From contig JAEYQK010000003.1 of the NCBI GenBank assembly GCA_023410055.1, positions 1 through 33,814 on the forward strand: a stretch of DNA of 33,814 bases. The letters are read 5' to 3'. Positions 1 through 9,308 of this stretch are shown here, piece by piece. Under the pieces are notes generated by a model that worked only from the letters and a program-made list of their open reading frames with translations, had not been told where the DNA came from and did not search any database. Origin of the DNA: Acidobacteriota bacterium. Lineage in GTDB: Bacteria; Acidobacteriota; Terriglobia; Terriglobales; Acidobacteriaceae. The translations under genes were made by a program, and so were the position numbers. The first letter of the stretch is position 1. Each line of letters starts with the position of its first letter.

Positions 1-1318
1 CCTTTGGCACTTGCACACGGACGATTGTGCCTCCTTCAGGTCGGGACAGCCAATCGATTCGGCCTCCGACCAGTGCAGCTCTTTCACGCATCGCGACCAG
101 TCCGATCCCGCGCCGGTCGCCATTCGGCTGTAACCCGCTGCCGTGATCTTCTATTTCGAGCAGCAAGCTGTCCTGACGGAAAATCATTCGAACATAAGCG
201 TCGGGCGAGCCCGAGTGTCGAATGACGTTGTTCAACGCTTCCTGCACGATACGGTAAATGTGAACGGCAGCCTGCGAGTTGACCGGCCTCGCCTCGCCGC
301 TCTTCTCGAAGTGGACGTTGATTCGGTCCTGCCGGTTAAGGTTCGAGAGATACCACTCAAGGGCGCTCTCCAGCCCAGCTTCATCCAGAATAACCGGATG
401 CAACGCCTGAGACAGCGTTCTTATGTTATCCAGCGTCGACTGCGCGATCTGCCGCACCTCGCGAACATCTTCTGTCAGGGGTGCGCCTGCAGCGGCCTTT
501 CTTTCCGCCCGCGCCAGCAGCGAACCAATAGCCGTGAGAACCTGCCCGAACTCATCGTGCAACTCGCGTGAGATCGCCTGGAAAGTTGCCTCTTGCGTGC
601 CAATCAACTTGTGCGCGAGTTCGCTGCGCTGCTCCGAGAGTTCGGCAAGCTGCCGGAACAAACGACGGTTCGAAGCGGCGACCAGAACTCCCGTCCCTAG
701 AATGGCGAGCAATGTCGCGATAAGAAAGAGATAGACCCGATGCTCCACGCGCAAGTACACGTCTTCGATCTGCTTGGCGGCGGCCTCTTCGCTCTGGTTG
801 TTCTCGACCAACAACCGTGCGACCGCATTGCTTAGGCTTGCCTCCTGGGTCTGGAGCGAAGTCCGTACCATTTCTCTCGCGGCCTTCTCGTCGCCTGCTT
901 CTGCCAAGGCGAACATTCGGTCGATTTCCGACCAGAAGTGCACGAAGGAGTTCGACAGGTACTGCTGCTGTTCAGGCGTACGTGTCGCAACCGCCAGCTT
1001 GTCCTCGAGTTGAAGTGCGTCTTCGAGGTCGATCTTCAGGCGCCTAAACTGGGCGTTCCACGCGGTCAGTGGATACGGTTCATCGCCTTCGAGCATGTCG
1101 CGCATAGCGAGCGCAACGCCGTGCAAGTCGTTCTGAATGCGCAGTAGTTGCAGAGAATCGCGACGGTTGCGGTCAACCAAATCGCTCTGTACCCTGCGCA
1201 AGCGAGTGATCTGTAACTGGATGTACCAGGAGTAGACCACGACCGCGCATAGAATCACCACCAGGGCCAGCAGCAGTCCCTTACTCGGCGATCGGCCCTT
1301 GAATAATCTTCGGAGCAC
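1..1318 (-). CDS. Sensor histidine kinase, NarX/HisKA_3 type (3' end outside window)
   Basis: Membrane sensor kinase that would autophosphorylate on His and pass the phosphate to a LuxR/NarL-type regulator. 439 residues are visible. A first membrane helix (about 14-30) is followed by a helical extracytoplasmic region (35-190) and a second helix (195-215). The HisKA_3 box around RELHDEFGQVL holds the presumed phospho-His, H254 (codon 557-559). The ATPase domain shows the N box EALNNVIRHSG and the G boxes EDHGSGL and GIGLVAMRERA, and continues past the edge with only a few residues expected to be missing. No sensory domain such as PAS is seen; the loop resembles a four-helix bundle, so the ligand is unknown. 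The start is uncertain: GTG at 1318 was chosen, TTG at 1333 is possible, and a stop at 1348 limits it. It diverges from the gene at 1480; the partner regulator is probably just outside. Confidence 0.92.
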   Translation of the reverse strand, partial: MLRRLFKGRSPSKGLLLALVVILCAVVVYSWYIQLQITRLRRVQSDLVDRNRRDSLQLLRIQNDLHGVALAMRDMLEGDEPYPLTAWNAQFRRLKIDLEDALQLEDKLAVATRTPEQQQYLSNSFVHFWSEIDRMFALAEAGDEKAAREMVRTSLQTQEASLSNAVARLLVENNQSEEAAAKQIEDVYLRVEHRVYLFLIATLLAILGTGVLVAASNRRLFRQLAELSEQRSELAHKLIGTQEATFQAISRELHDEFGQVLTAIGSLLARAERKAAAGAPLTEDVREVRQIAQSTLDNIRTLSQALHPVILDEAGLESALEWYLSNLNRQDRINVHFEKSGEARPVNSQAAVHIYRIVQEALNNVIRHSGSPDAYVRMIFRQDSLLLEIEDHGSGLQPNGDRRGIGLVAMRERAALVGGRIDWLSRPEGGTIVRVQVPK

Positions 1319-1479
1319 ACGCCGAGCATACAATTGAGCTGGTACTTAGGGAAAGTAGGTTTACCATATTTGTCGGAAATAGCGTTGGTGGTGTACTTTC
1401 ACAGAAGTTGACTGCCGCAGCTTTGCGGTTCCAGAAATGTGGGTTCTGCAAGAAGTCCAGAACAGGAGGATTGCTACAG

Positions 1480-1989
1480 ATGAAGTCGTTCGCACGGCTC
1501 GTATTCGTCGTTGCCCTGTTGGGATGTTTGGTATTGTCCGCGTCGGGGCAAGCAAAGAAGGTGGGAATCGTTCCCAAAACTGATCTGAAAACCGTTGTCC
1601 CGACCAACTATTTCTTCAGTGGACAGGTCGCACCTGTCCAGCTTCGGAATTCAGTCGCGATTCGTCTCTCGGATAACAAATTGATCGTTGCGGGACTGGT
1701 TGACACGTCCGGTTACTCGTCCGAGACCGCACAGAAGTATCAGGGGTTCTTCATCACCGAGGCGAAAGTGACGATTGAAGATAAGACGGTCGGCCCTGGC
1801 CAATATGGTTTTGGTTTCGCCCAGGATGGCAAGTTCTACGTGCTCGACGTGGCCGGAAACGAGGTCGCTTCGGTGACGGCTCAGGCTGACGATGCGCTGA
1901 AAGGACCCACTCCTCTGCAAGTCAAGCAGGACGGAAGCAACTATCGTCTCTATGCAGGCAAGAAATATGTTGTGCTAAAAGCCGAGTAG
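1480..1989 (+). CDS. Small secreted protein of unknown function
   Basis: A 169-residue protein with a clear Sec signal peptide (MKSFARLVFVVALLGC..., hydrophobic core about residues 6-21, likely cleaved after SASGQA). The mature part is soluble, rich in Gly, Val and Lys, without transmembrane segments, Cys clusters or a motif I recognise; the end (YRLYAGKKYVVLKAE) looks beta-stranded. ATG at 1480 was chosen because a perfect AGGAGGA lies at 1464-1470, nine bases upstream; the frame stays open further upstream to 1408 but has no ribosome site there. A terminator follows, so it is probably monocistronic. Function unknown. Confidence 0.88.
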   Translation: MKSFARLVFVVALLGCLVLSASGQAKKVGIVPKTDLKTVVPTNYFFSGQVAPVQLRNSVAIRLSDNKLIVAGLVDTSGYSSETAQKYQGFFITEAKVTIEDKTVGPGQYGFGFAQDGKFYVLDVAGNEVASVTAQADDALKGPTPLQVKQDGSNYRLYAGKKYVVLKAE

Positions 1990-2010
1990 TTTTAGAACAG
2001 AGTCGATCGC

Positions 2011-2048
2011 GAAGGGGAACGCCGAGTTCCCCTTCTCAATTGTTCGTT
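2011..2048 (+). terminator. Rho-independent terminator after the secreted protein gene
   Basis: Perfect 10-bp stem GAAGGGGAAC (2011-2020) / GTTCCCCTTC (2026-2035) with loop GCCGA, followed by a T-rich but interrupted tail (TCAATTGTTCG). It lies 21 bases after the stop codon at 1989 and before the next gene at 2078. Confidence 0.65.
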
Positions 2049-2077
2049 GTCAGTGTCGTCTTAACTTGAGGTAGCCC

Positions 2078-5000
2078 TTGAACGCAGCCAGGTTCCGTAG
2101 CACTCTTCTCGCGATACTGTTATTCGCTGCCATCGTCTCCACTGCTCAGACCAACAAAGTTCCTGATTATGCGGCAGCCGTGCGGCTGAACAATATCGGT
2201 GTCGCGCTGATGAATCAGCAACTGATGGAGAAGGCTGTCTCGAAGTTCGACGAGGCATTGCAGAAAGATCCGTCGCTCACCGCTGCCGAGCTGAATAAGG
2301 GTATCGCCCTGTTGGCTGTGCAGAAACTGAGCGAAGCGGAAGAAGCGCTGAATAAGGTTGCGGTCGTTGAGCCTGGAAATCCGCGCGCCTGGTATAACCT
2401 CGGCCTCGTGCATCGAGGACAAGCTCAGAATGAAAAGGCGATCGCGGATTTCAAAAAGGTGATCGGTATTGATCCTAACGACGCTGACGCGCATTACTTC
2501 CTTGGATCCATGTACCAGCAAGCGCAGCAATACGATCTAGCCGCAAACGAGTTCGAAGCCGCGCTGAAGATCAATCATCTTCATGCTTCCGCCGAATTCG
2601 GACTGGCGCGATCGTTGCAGCGATTGGGCAAGGCGGAAGACTCGCGCGCGCATTTCAAGATTTTCGAGAGGCTCACTCGCGAAAAGATTGCTGCACCCAT
2701 TACCTCGCTCTACGGCGAGCAGGGGCGCTACTCTCTGGCACAGGAAGTACTCACGCAAGAGCCGAACGTCGCGCCGATGATTCCGGTGACGTTTGCCGCT
2801 GAGCAACTTGGCGTGGGAGCGACAGCCGAGAAGAAGCAAGGTGCGGCGGCATCGCTTGGAAGTGGCCTTTGCGTGCTGGATGTGGATGGGGATTCTCGTA
2901 ACGACATCATTGCCTTGCGCGGCGGCGATTCGGCAGTGCAGGTCTTTTTGAATCAGGGGAACGGCAGGTTCAAGGAAGCGCCTGCTGCGAAATTTGGACT
3001 CGGGCTGAAGGGAAGAGCCATTTCATGTGCCGTAGGTGACTACGACAACGACGGGCGAAACGATCTCGCAATCGCGCTGGACAACCGCGTCGTGCTCTTC
3101 AAGAACGAAGCTAACGGCAAGTTCGTGGACGTCACCAAGACAGCGGGGATAGAGTCGCTAAACGCGCCCGCGGGACTGCTGTTCGTCGACTTCGATCACG
3201 ATGGCGATTTGGATCTTTTTGTGGCGGGGCACGCCAGCGCTGGAAAAGATGGTTCCCCAAACGTGCTCTGGCGTAACAATGGAAACAGCACGTTCACGAA
3301 CTGGACAACGGAAGCGGGTGTTGCCGGTCATGGAGCAACGGTTGAACCAGTCCTCTCCGACTTGAATAACGATCGCGCCGTCGATCTACTGGTCACGGGC
3401 GACACGGGTTCACCGAGCTTCTACGCCAACCAGCGTGAAGCGAAATTCAGCGTCTTGCCTCTCTTCGACGCGAAGCTGCCGGCGACAAGCGGTGTGGCGA
3501 TTCTCGACTTCAACAAAGACGGCTGGATGGACGTCGCGTTGACGCACGAAGGCAAGCCCGGCGTCACGCTCTGGAAGAATGTGGACGGTAAGCGCTTCGA
3601 GCGCGTCGCGTTGCCCATCGAAGCAGACAAAGCTTGGGGCATCACCGCAATCGATTTCGACAACGACGGATGGATCGACCTTGCCGTCGTCATGGAAACC
3701 GCGAAGGGCACCGAAGTGCGCCTGCTTCGAAACACGGGCGCGCAGGGCTTTGTTGATGTGACAAACACGGTTGGTCTCGACAAGGTCCAGATCGCCGATG
3801 CGCGTTCAATTACAACCGCCGATGTTGACGGCGATCTCGACAGTGACCTCATCATAAGTCGTGCTGATGGCGCGCCGGTTGTTTTGCGCAACGATGGCGG
3901 GAACAAGAACCACGCGCTCAGGATCGCTCTCAAGGGCTTGGCCGACAACAAGTCAGCAATCGGGACGAAAGTAGAAGTGTTCGCCGACGGCCTCTGGCAG
4001 AAGTGGGAAGTTGGCGGTGCTTCAGGCTATCTGGGTCAGGGATCAAGCGAGATTCTCGCAGGGCTTGGCACGCGGGACCGTGTGGACATTGTGCGAATGC
4101 TGTGGCCTACTGGAGTGCTGCAAGACGAGATCGACGTTGCGCTGGCGAATACGCCGGTGTTCACCGAACTCGATCGCCGCGGCAGTTCGTGCCCAACGCT
4201 GTTCGCGTGGGACGGGACGAAGTACCAGTTCATCTCCGATACGATTGGCGCTGCCGTCGTCGGTCACTGGATTTCGCCGACAGAGAGAAACATCGCCGAT
4301 CCTGACGAGTGGGTGAAGGTCGATGGCTCGCAGCTGAAAGCGAAGGACGGTCTGTTCAGCCTGCGTTTTGGCGAGCCGATGGAGGAGGTCAACTACATCG
4401 ACCAATTCCGACTCGTTGCCGTCGATCATCCCGCCGACGCAGAAGTGTATCCGAACGAGCGTTTCATCAGCGCACCGCCCTTCCCGCAGGAAAAGACGAT
4501 TGTCACGTCGAAGCCTCATTTGGCTGTCGGCGCTTGGGACGATCATGGACGCGATGTGCTCGAAGAGTTGCGTTTCCGCGATCACAAGTACGTGCGTGAT
4601 TTCAAGAACATCCAGTACGCCGGTTACGCTAACATGCACAAGCTCACGCTCGATCTTGGGCCGTGGAGCGAGGCGAATCCGTTGCGCCTTTACATGACGG
4701 GCTTCATCGAGTACTTCACGGCGACGTCGATGTACGCCGCGTGGCAGGCGAAAATCGATCCCATTGCGCCGTATGTTGAAGCGCAATTGCCCGACGGATC
4801 ATGGAAGCGTGTTATCGACGATATGGGTTTCCCCGCTGGTCTGCCGCGAACGATTGTCGTCGACCTCACCGGCAAGCTGCCAGTCGGCGTTCGAAAGATT
4901 CGTATTACGACCAATCTGCAAATCTACTGGGACCAGATATTGGTCGATAATGGGCCGGAGCGCAACGATGCGCGGATTACCGAACTGCCGCTTGTGAGCG

Positions 5001-5491
5001 CTGACCTGCAATTCCGGGGTTATCCGCAGCAGATCGACGGCAAGACTCCGGGCGACCTGACTTATGTCTACAGCCGCGTTAGTAAATCCGGTCCCTTCTC
5101 GCGTCAGCGAGGAAGTTATACCCGCTACGGTGAGGTGACGGAATTGCTGAAGTCCGTTGACGATCATTTCGTGATCTTCGGTACTGGTGAAGACATCGAT
5201 GCCGAGTTCAGTGCTGCGCCGTTGCCGCCGCTGCCGAAAGGCTGGAAGCGCGACTACTTCTTCTACGCCAACGGCTGGGTCAAGGACATGGATTTCTACG
5301 AGGCATTGCCCTTCACCGTGAACGACGTGCCTTTCCGCAAGATGAGCGCGTATCCGTATCCCGCGACGGAGCATTTCCCGGACGACTCAGCGTCGATCGA
5401 CTATCGTCTTAAGTGGAATGACCGCTTCGAGTCGGGCGCCGAAACCGGCGCGGGGCATGAATTCGATTACGAGCCGCGCCGCCCAAACTGA
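2078..5491 (+). CDS. Secreted TPR - FG-GAP/VCBS - ASPIC/UnbV protein (CRTAC1-like), 1137 aa
   Basis: Exported protein: signal peptide in residues 1-24 (STLLAILLFAAIVSTAQT). Residues about 30-200 are TPR helices (AWYNLGLVHRGQAQNEKAI, DAHYFLGSMYQQ). From about 260 to 600 come seven FG-GAP/VCBS beta-propeller motifs with calcium-type loops (DVDGDSRND, DYDNDGRND, DFDHDGDLD, DFNKDGWMD, DFDNDGWID and others). An ASPIC/UnbV domain spans about 608-690 (IGTKVEVFADG, GASGYLGQGS, RMLWPTG). The last 430 residues, Trp/Tyr-rich, match nothing I know. The start is TTG at 2078, supported by GAGGT at 2068-2072. TPR and propeller suggest a scaffold for protein binding at the cell surface; the actual role is unknown. 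The amidase follows after 28 bases and may be co-transcribed. Confidence 0.9.
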   Translation: MNAARFRSTLLAILLFAAIVSTAQTNKVPDYAAAVRLNNIGVALMNQQLMEKAVSKFDEALQKDPSLTAAELNKGIALLAVQKLSEAEEALNKVAVVEPGNPRAWYNLGLVHRGQAQNEKAIADFKKVIGIDPNDADAHYFLGSMYQQAQQYDLAANEFEAALKINHLHASAEFGLARSLQRLGKAEDSRAHFKIFERLTREKIAAPITSLYGEQGRYSLAQEVLTQEPNVAPMIPVTFAAEQLGVGATAEKKQGAAASLGSGLCVLDVDGDSRNDIIALRGGDSAVQVFLNQGNGRFKEAPAAKFGLGLKGRAISCAVGDYDNDGRNDLAIALDNRVVLFKNEANGKFVDVTKTAGIESLNAPAGLLFVDFDHDGDLDLFVAGHASAGKDGSPNVLWRNNGNSTFTNWTTEAGVAGHGATVEPVLSDLNNDRAVDLLVTGDTGSPSFYANQREAKFSVLPLFDAKLPATSGVAILDFNKDGWMDVALTHEGKPGVTLWKNVDGKRFERVALPIEADKAWGITAIDFDNDGWIDLAVVMETAKGTEVRLLRNTGAQGFVDVTNTVGLDKVQIADARSITTADVDGDLDSDLIISRADGAPVVLRNDGGNKNHALRIALKGLADNKSAIGTKVEVFADGLWQKWEVGGASGYLGQGSSEILAGLGTRDRVDIVRMLWPTGVLQDEIDVALANTPVFTELDRRGSSCPTLFAWDGTKYQFISDTIGAAVVGHWISPTERNIADPDEWVKVDGSQLKAKDGLFSLRFGEPMEEVNYIDQFRLVAVDHPADAEVYPNERFISAPPFPQEKTIVTSKPHLAVGAWDDHGRDVLEELRFRDHKYVRDFKNIQYAGYANMHKLTLDLGPWSEANPLRLYMTGFIEYFTATSMYAAWQAKIDPIAPYVEAQLPDGSWKRVIDDMGFPAGLPRTIVVDLTGKLPVGVRKIRITTNLQIYWDQILVDNGPERNDARITELPLVSADLQFRGYPQQIDGKTPGDLTYVYSRVSKSGPFSRQRGSYTRYGEVTELLKSVDDHFVIFGTGEDIDAEFSAAPLPPLPKGWKRDYFFYANGWVKDMDFYEALPFTVNDVPFRKMSAYPYPATEHFPDDSASIDYRLKWNDRFESGAETGAGHEFDYEPRRPN

Positions 5492-5519
5492 GGCGCCGAA
5501 TCAAGAAAGCTAGACGATA

Positions 5520-6902
5520 ATGAACACCACGCAATCTGCAGTGCAATTGCTCGCGCAACTTCGCGCGAAAAAGATCTCCGCGTTCGAACTCGCCAACGAG
5601 CACATCAGGCAGATCGAACGACTCAATCCGTCGTTGAACGCCATTGTTGATTTCGACGCCGAGCGTGTCCGCGCACACGCACGTTCATGTGCGAGCGGTC
5701 CGCTTTCCGGATTGCCCGTCACAGTCAAGTCGTCCATTTCGACTGCTGGCCATCGCTGCGAGGTCGGCAGCGTTGTTAATCGTGGATTCGTTGCGCAGGA
5801 GGATGCGTTGGTAGTCTCACGCTTGCGCCAGGCCGGAGCCGTCATTGTTGGCACGACAAACTGTCCCGAATTTCTGATGGCCTACGAGACCGACAATCTA
5901 CTTTACGGTCGGACGAACAATCCGTGGAACCTCGAATACTCGGCTGGCGGATCAAGCGGCGGCGAGGCGGCGGCAATTGCGGCGGGGATGTCGGCGGCAG
6001 GACTGGGTAGCGATAGCGGAGGCTCAGTTCGCGAACCTGCGCACTTCACGGGGATTTGCTCACTGAAACCAACGCCCGGACGTATTCCGGGTGCCGGACA
6101 TCTGCCTCCGTGCGTGGGACCGTTCTCAACGTTAGGCGCGGTCGGTCCGATGGCGCGGACCATCGATGATGTCTCGCTTCTTTTCAATGTTCTTTCTGGT
6201 CAGGACGTCACCGATCCAGCGAGTGCACCTATCACGCCTCGCAAGCACAGCATCGAAGAGTTGAAGTCGATTCGCATTGGGTACTTCGAGGACGATGGAC
6301 TTGTGCCGGTTACGCCGGAGACTCGGGCGGCAGTCAACGCTGCGGCTGTGGCGTTGCGGGAGGCTGGGCTCAACGTGTGTCCGTTCAAGCCGAAGACGCT
6401 CGAAGCGGCGCGCAAAATCTGGTGGCAGTTCTTTGTACGCTGCGGCGCGATGTTTGTCGATGCGCTGGTGAAAGGAAAAGGAGATCAGATCAGTCCGACG
6501 CTAAAAGGCTTCCTTGAGATCGCGCATGCTGAAGCCCCTCTCGGTGGAGAAGAACTCCTGTTTTCCTGGGCAGAGAGCGATGTGGTTCGAGGAAAGATGC
6601 TGGCCGAGATGCAGGAGTACCCGGTATGGCTTTGCCCGGTGTGCTCGATTCCGGCGTTCAAGCACGGCGAGCGCAGGTGGACGATCGACGGACGCGAAGT
6701 TGAGTACCTCGACACGATGCGATACACCCAATGGTTCAACACGCTTGGATCTCCGGCAGCGGTCGTTCCGGTCGGAATGTCGCCGGAGGGCTTGCCGATT
6801 GGCGTCCAAGTTGCGGCGCGACCGTATGAAGACGAAATCGCGTTGGCAATTGCAGGGATTGTTGATCGTGAGTTCGGTTACACGCGTCCGGCTGCCATCT
6901 AG
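5520..6902 (+). CDS. Amidase signature family hydrolase
   Basis: A 460-residue amidase of the Ser-cisSer-Lys class, hydrolysing an amide bond of unknown substrate. All catalytic parts are present: Lys70 in LPVTVKSS, cis-Ser145 in AGGSSGGEA and nucleophile Ser169 in GSDSGGSVREP. The Gly/Ser-rich signature is intact, the length is normal for the family, and there is no signal peptide, so it should be cytoplasmic. The NTTNCPEF-like segment (here GTTNCPEF, residues 111-118) is also typical. It could be annotated as GatA, but there is no gatB or gatC nearby and the C-terminal half (LDTMRYTQWFNTLGSPA) looks like the free amidase branch (fatty-acid-amide-hydrolase-like). It starts 28 bases after the TPR/ASPIC gene with no obvious terminator between. 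A 157-base gap follows. Confidence 0.93.
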   Translation: MNTTQSAVQLLAQLRAKKISAFELANEHIRQIERLNPSLNAIVDFDAERVRAHARSCASGPLSGLPVTVKSSISTAGHRCEVGSVVNRGFVAQEDALVVSRLRQAGAVIVGTTNCPEFLMAYETDNLLYGRTNNPWNLEYSAGGSSGGEAAAIAAGMSAAGLGSDSGGSVREPAHFTGICSLKPTPGRIPGAGHLPPCVGPFSTLGAVGPMARTIDDVSLLFNVLSGQDVTDPASAPITPRKHSIEELKSIRIGYFEDDGLVPVTPETRAAVNAAAVALREAGLNVCPFKPKTLEAARKIWWQFFVRCGAMFVDALVKGKGDQISPTLKGFLEIAHAEAPLGGEELLFSWAESDVVRGKMLAEMQEYPVWLCPVCSIPAFKHGERRWTIDGREVEYLDTMRYTQWFNTLGSPAAVVPVGMSPEGLPIGVQVAARPYEDEIALAIAGIVDREFGYTRPAAI

Positions 6903-7059
6903 CAGCCGGAGGTTCCCTTCAGTTCGTCGCAAACCGCATAAATTCTGGCGTTTACGTCAATAATACGAATCAATTACTCACCTGAAATCGTGACGAATGT
7001 CACCGCTGTTGTTCTTCTCAGACCGTTAGTATCCGGATTCAGCACGATTGAGGCGACCC

Positions 7060-7938
7060 ATGAATTCGCGGTGGAACGGACAGTTCGGCGGCTTGAATTT
7101 GTCTACGAGAAAAGACTCACAGCCATCGACGATCGTACGTGTCGGCGATTGCGAGATCGGCGGCGGTGCGGACTTCGTCGTAATGGCGGGACCGTGCTCA
7201 GTCGAGAATGAGCGACAGATTCTGGACACCGCAGAGTTCGTTCGAAAGCGTGGTGCCCGCATTCTGCGTGGTGGAGCGTTCAAGCCGCGTTCTTCTCCGT
7301 ATGCGTTCCAGGGGTTGGGACTCGAAGGGCTCAAGCTTTTGAAGAAAGCTCGTGAAGCGACAGGATTGGCGATTGTGACGGAAGCGCTCAGCGAAACCGA
7401 AGTGAATGTTGTGGCCGAGTACGCCGACATCGTTCAGATCGGCTCGCGCAACATGGAGAACTATGCGCTGCTCGAAGCTGCGGGCCGATGTGGAAGACCG
7501 GTGCTGTTGAAGCGCGGCATGGTGGCTACCATGGCAGACTTCTTGCGTTCGGCCGAAGTTGTGATGGCCAGCGGAAATCCTGACGTCATCCTGTGCGAAC
7601 GCGGGATCCGCACATTCGAGGACGCGACTCGAAACACTTTCGACATTGCTGCCGTTCCGGTGCTGAATGCCGTGTCGCATCTTCCGGTGATAGTCGATCC
7701 CAGTCACGCATGCGGCGTCCGCCAAATCGTTCCCATTCTTGCCCGCGCAGCCGTTGCCGTTGGTGCCGATGGTTTGATTGTCGAAGTGCACCCGGCACCC
7801 GAAAAAGCACTCAGTGACGGCGACCAGTCGCTCACCTTCAATGACTTTGATCGTATGATGCATGATCTTCTGCCCTATCTCAGTCTTCGTGCCGCCCACA
7901 ATGAAACAACACTCTTTGCAGTAGCAGGAGGCAAATAG
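7060..7938 (+). CDS. aroF: 3-deoxy-7-phosphoheptulonate (DAHP) synthase
   Basis: Condenses phosphoenolpyruvate with erythrose-4-phosphate, the first step of the shikimate pathway; cytoplasmic. The 292-residue protein shows the class I (beta) signatures: VMAGPCSVEN with metal-binding Cys46, LRGGAFKPRSSPYAFQG, IVTEA, QIGSRNMENY, PVLLKRGM and the metal-binding VDPSHACG plus EVHP near the end. ATG at 7060 was chosen because GAGG lies at 7050-7053; an in-frame TTG at 7048 has no ribosome site. There is no separate ACT or chorismate-mutase domain, only about 20 extra N-terminal residues, so feedback control is not evident. Its position as first gene of a tight operon of secreted heme and propeller proteins is odd for a housekeeping enzyme. 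The next gene begins one base after the stop. Confidence 0.95.
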   Translation: MNSRWNGQFGGLNLSTRKDSQPSTIVRVGDCEIGGGADFVVMAGPCSVENERQILDTAEFVRKRGARILRGGAFKPRSSPYAFQGLGLEGLKLLKKAREATGLAIVTEALSETEVNVVAEYADIVQIGSRNMENYALLEAAGRCGRPVLLKRGMVATMADFLRSAEVVMASGNPDVILCERGIRTFEDATRNTFDIAAVPVLNAVSHLPVIVDPSHACGVRQIVPILARAAVAVGADGLIVEVHPAPEKALSDGDQSLTFNDFDRMMHDLLPYLSLRAAHNETTLFAVAGGK

Positions 7939-7939
7939 G

Positions 7940-9307
7940 TTGCGAATCAGGGTCCTACTGCTCTGTGTTTTTGCGCTCCTTGGTTGTGCCGCCCTCAGCC
8001 ACGTCGTTGCGTTCTCGTCATCGACCGACGGTGTGGCGTCGCAAACGATTCTTTACACTGCCGCGAAACAGTACGACGCGCTTGCCTGGATGCGCGGTGG
8101 CGAGCGGTTCCCCCTCGGTGCGACGATCATGGTCAAAGAGGGCAAGCAGTCACGCGCGCTGGTGTCAGGCTTCTTTGCCACTGCCGATCCTGACGTTTCG
8201 TTCGACGGCACGTCGGTGCTCTTTGCTGGGAAGAAGACTTCCACGAGTCCGTGGCAGATATGGCAGATGGACTTCCCGGGGGGCGTACCGCACCAACTCG
8301 TGACAGGCTCTCAGGATGCTGTTCGGCCGCTGCATCTTCCCGATGATGTCGTGGTGTTCGCGAAGAAAGAAAACGGCCGCTTCGTGATCGAGTCAATGCC
8401 CCTTGCTGGCGGCAAGTCGCTCCGGTTGTCATACACGCCCGGCAACACAATGCCGACGGACATTCTTCGTGACGGACGAATCCTGTTCGAAGCGGCCTAT
8501 CCGTTGGGCAGCGGCAGTTCGCCTGAGATTTACACGGTGTACTCCGATGGCAGCGGCGTCGAGTCCTATCGTTGTGATCACGGCGCAGCTCGTTATGCAG
8601 GGAAGCAGATTCCCAGTGGCGACATCGTCTTCACGCACGGCAAGGGACTGGCGCGGTTCACGTCTCCTCTCGCTCATGAAGAAGCGATCGCGTCGCCGGC
8701 GGGCGAGTACTCGGGAGACGTCGTTTCCACCGCCTCGGGCGAATGGCTTGTAAGTTGGCGCTCGAAGTCGAGTGGGAATTTCGAACTGAAGAGCTGGAAG
8801 CCGGGCGCTGCAAACATGACGTCAGTCGCGGCAGACAGTGCGGCCAACCTTCTTCAGCCGACTGTCGCGCAGTCGCGGCCCGTTCCCAACCGTCATCCGT
8901 CGGGATTGCATGACTGGAAGGCTTCGAACCTGTTGGTCCTGAATTCTTACCTTTCCAAGTACAAATTTGCTAAAGGCTCAATCGCTTCCGTTCGTGTCTA
9001 CACGGCGGACAAAACCGGCCGCGCGAAGGTGTTGGGCAAGGCGCCGGTTGAGAAAGACGGATCGTTTTACATTCACGTCCCCGGTGATCAGCCGCTCAAG
9101 TTTGAATTGCTCGACAGCACAGGGAAAACCCTCAAGAAACAGAACGGCTGGATGTGGACACGCGGCGGCGAACAGCGAGTCTGTGTTGGCTGTCACACGG
9201 GGCCGGAGCGCGCTCCCGACAACGCCGCACCCGAAGTTCTGTTGCGCTCGACTGATCCAGTTGACATGACCGGTACCAAAACGAAATCGCAAACAGGGGG
9301 GGAGTAA
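7940..9307 (+). CDS. Putative lipoprotein beta-propeller with one heme-c motif
   Basis: 455 residues. The N-terminus (VLLLCVFALLGC, Cys16) looks like a lipoprotein signal, although Leu at -2 is not ideal. Residues about 30-300 have the repeating pattern of a TolB/WD40-type propeller (DGTSVLFAGKKTSTSPWQIW, DGRILFEAAYPLGSG, EIYTVYSDGSG). Near the C-terminus lies VCVGCH (Cys415, Cys418, His419; bases 9182-9196), a heme-c attachment site, preceded by WMWTRGGEQR. From memory this heme-bearing end resembles proteins annotated as hydrazine-synthase-alpha-like in non-anammox bacteria; that would need a profile search. The TTG start at 7940 is supported by AGGAGG at 7926-7931, inside the end of aroF. 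One base separates it from the next gene. Probable role: membrane-attached extracytoplasmic electron-transfer or sensing protein. Confidence 0.8.
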   Translation: MRIRVLLLCVFALLGCAALSHVVAFSSSTDGVASQTILYTAAKQYDALAWMRGGERFPLGATIMVKEGKQSRALVSGFFATADPDVSFDGTSVLFAGKKTSTSPWQIWQMDFPGGVPHQLVTGSQDAVRPLHLPDDVVVFAKKENGRFVIESMPLAGGKSLRLSYTPGNTMPTDILRDGRILFEAAYPLGSGSSPEIYTVYSDGSGVESYRCDHGAARYAGKQIPSGDIVFTHGKGLARFTSPLAHEEAIASPAGEYSGDVVSTASGEWLVSWRSKSSGNFELKSWKPGAANMTSVAADSAANLLQPTVAQSRPVPNRHPSGLHDWKASNLLVLNSYLSKYKFAKGSIASVRVYTADKTGRAKVLGKAPVEKDGSFYIHVPGDQPLKFELLDSTGKTLKKQNGWMWTRGGEQRVCVGCHTGPERAPDNAAPEVLLRSTDPVDMTGTKTKSQTGGE

Positions 9308-9308
9308 C

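Noticed and set aside
1408..1436. TTGACT as a -35 box for the gene at 1480
   Set aside because: No acceptable -10 sequence lies 15-19 bases downstream (CCAGAA at 17).
5520..6902. Annotation of the amidase as GatA of the tRNA amidotransferase
   Set aside because: No gatB or gatC next to it, and the C-terminal half does not look like GatA; family-level call kept.
6903..7059. Riboswitch or attenuator ahead of aroF
   Set aside because: The 157 bases show no convincing stem pair, leader peptide rich in Phe/Tyr/Trp, or terminator; only an ordinary ribosome site near 7050.
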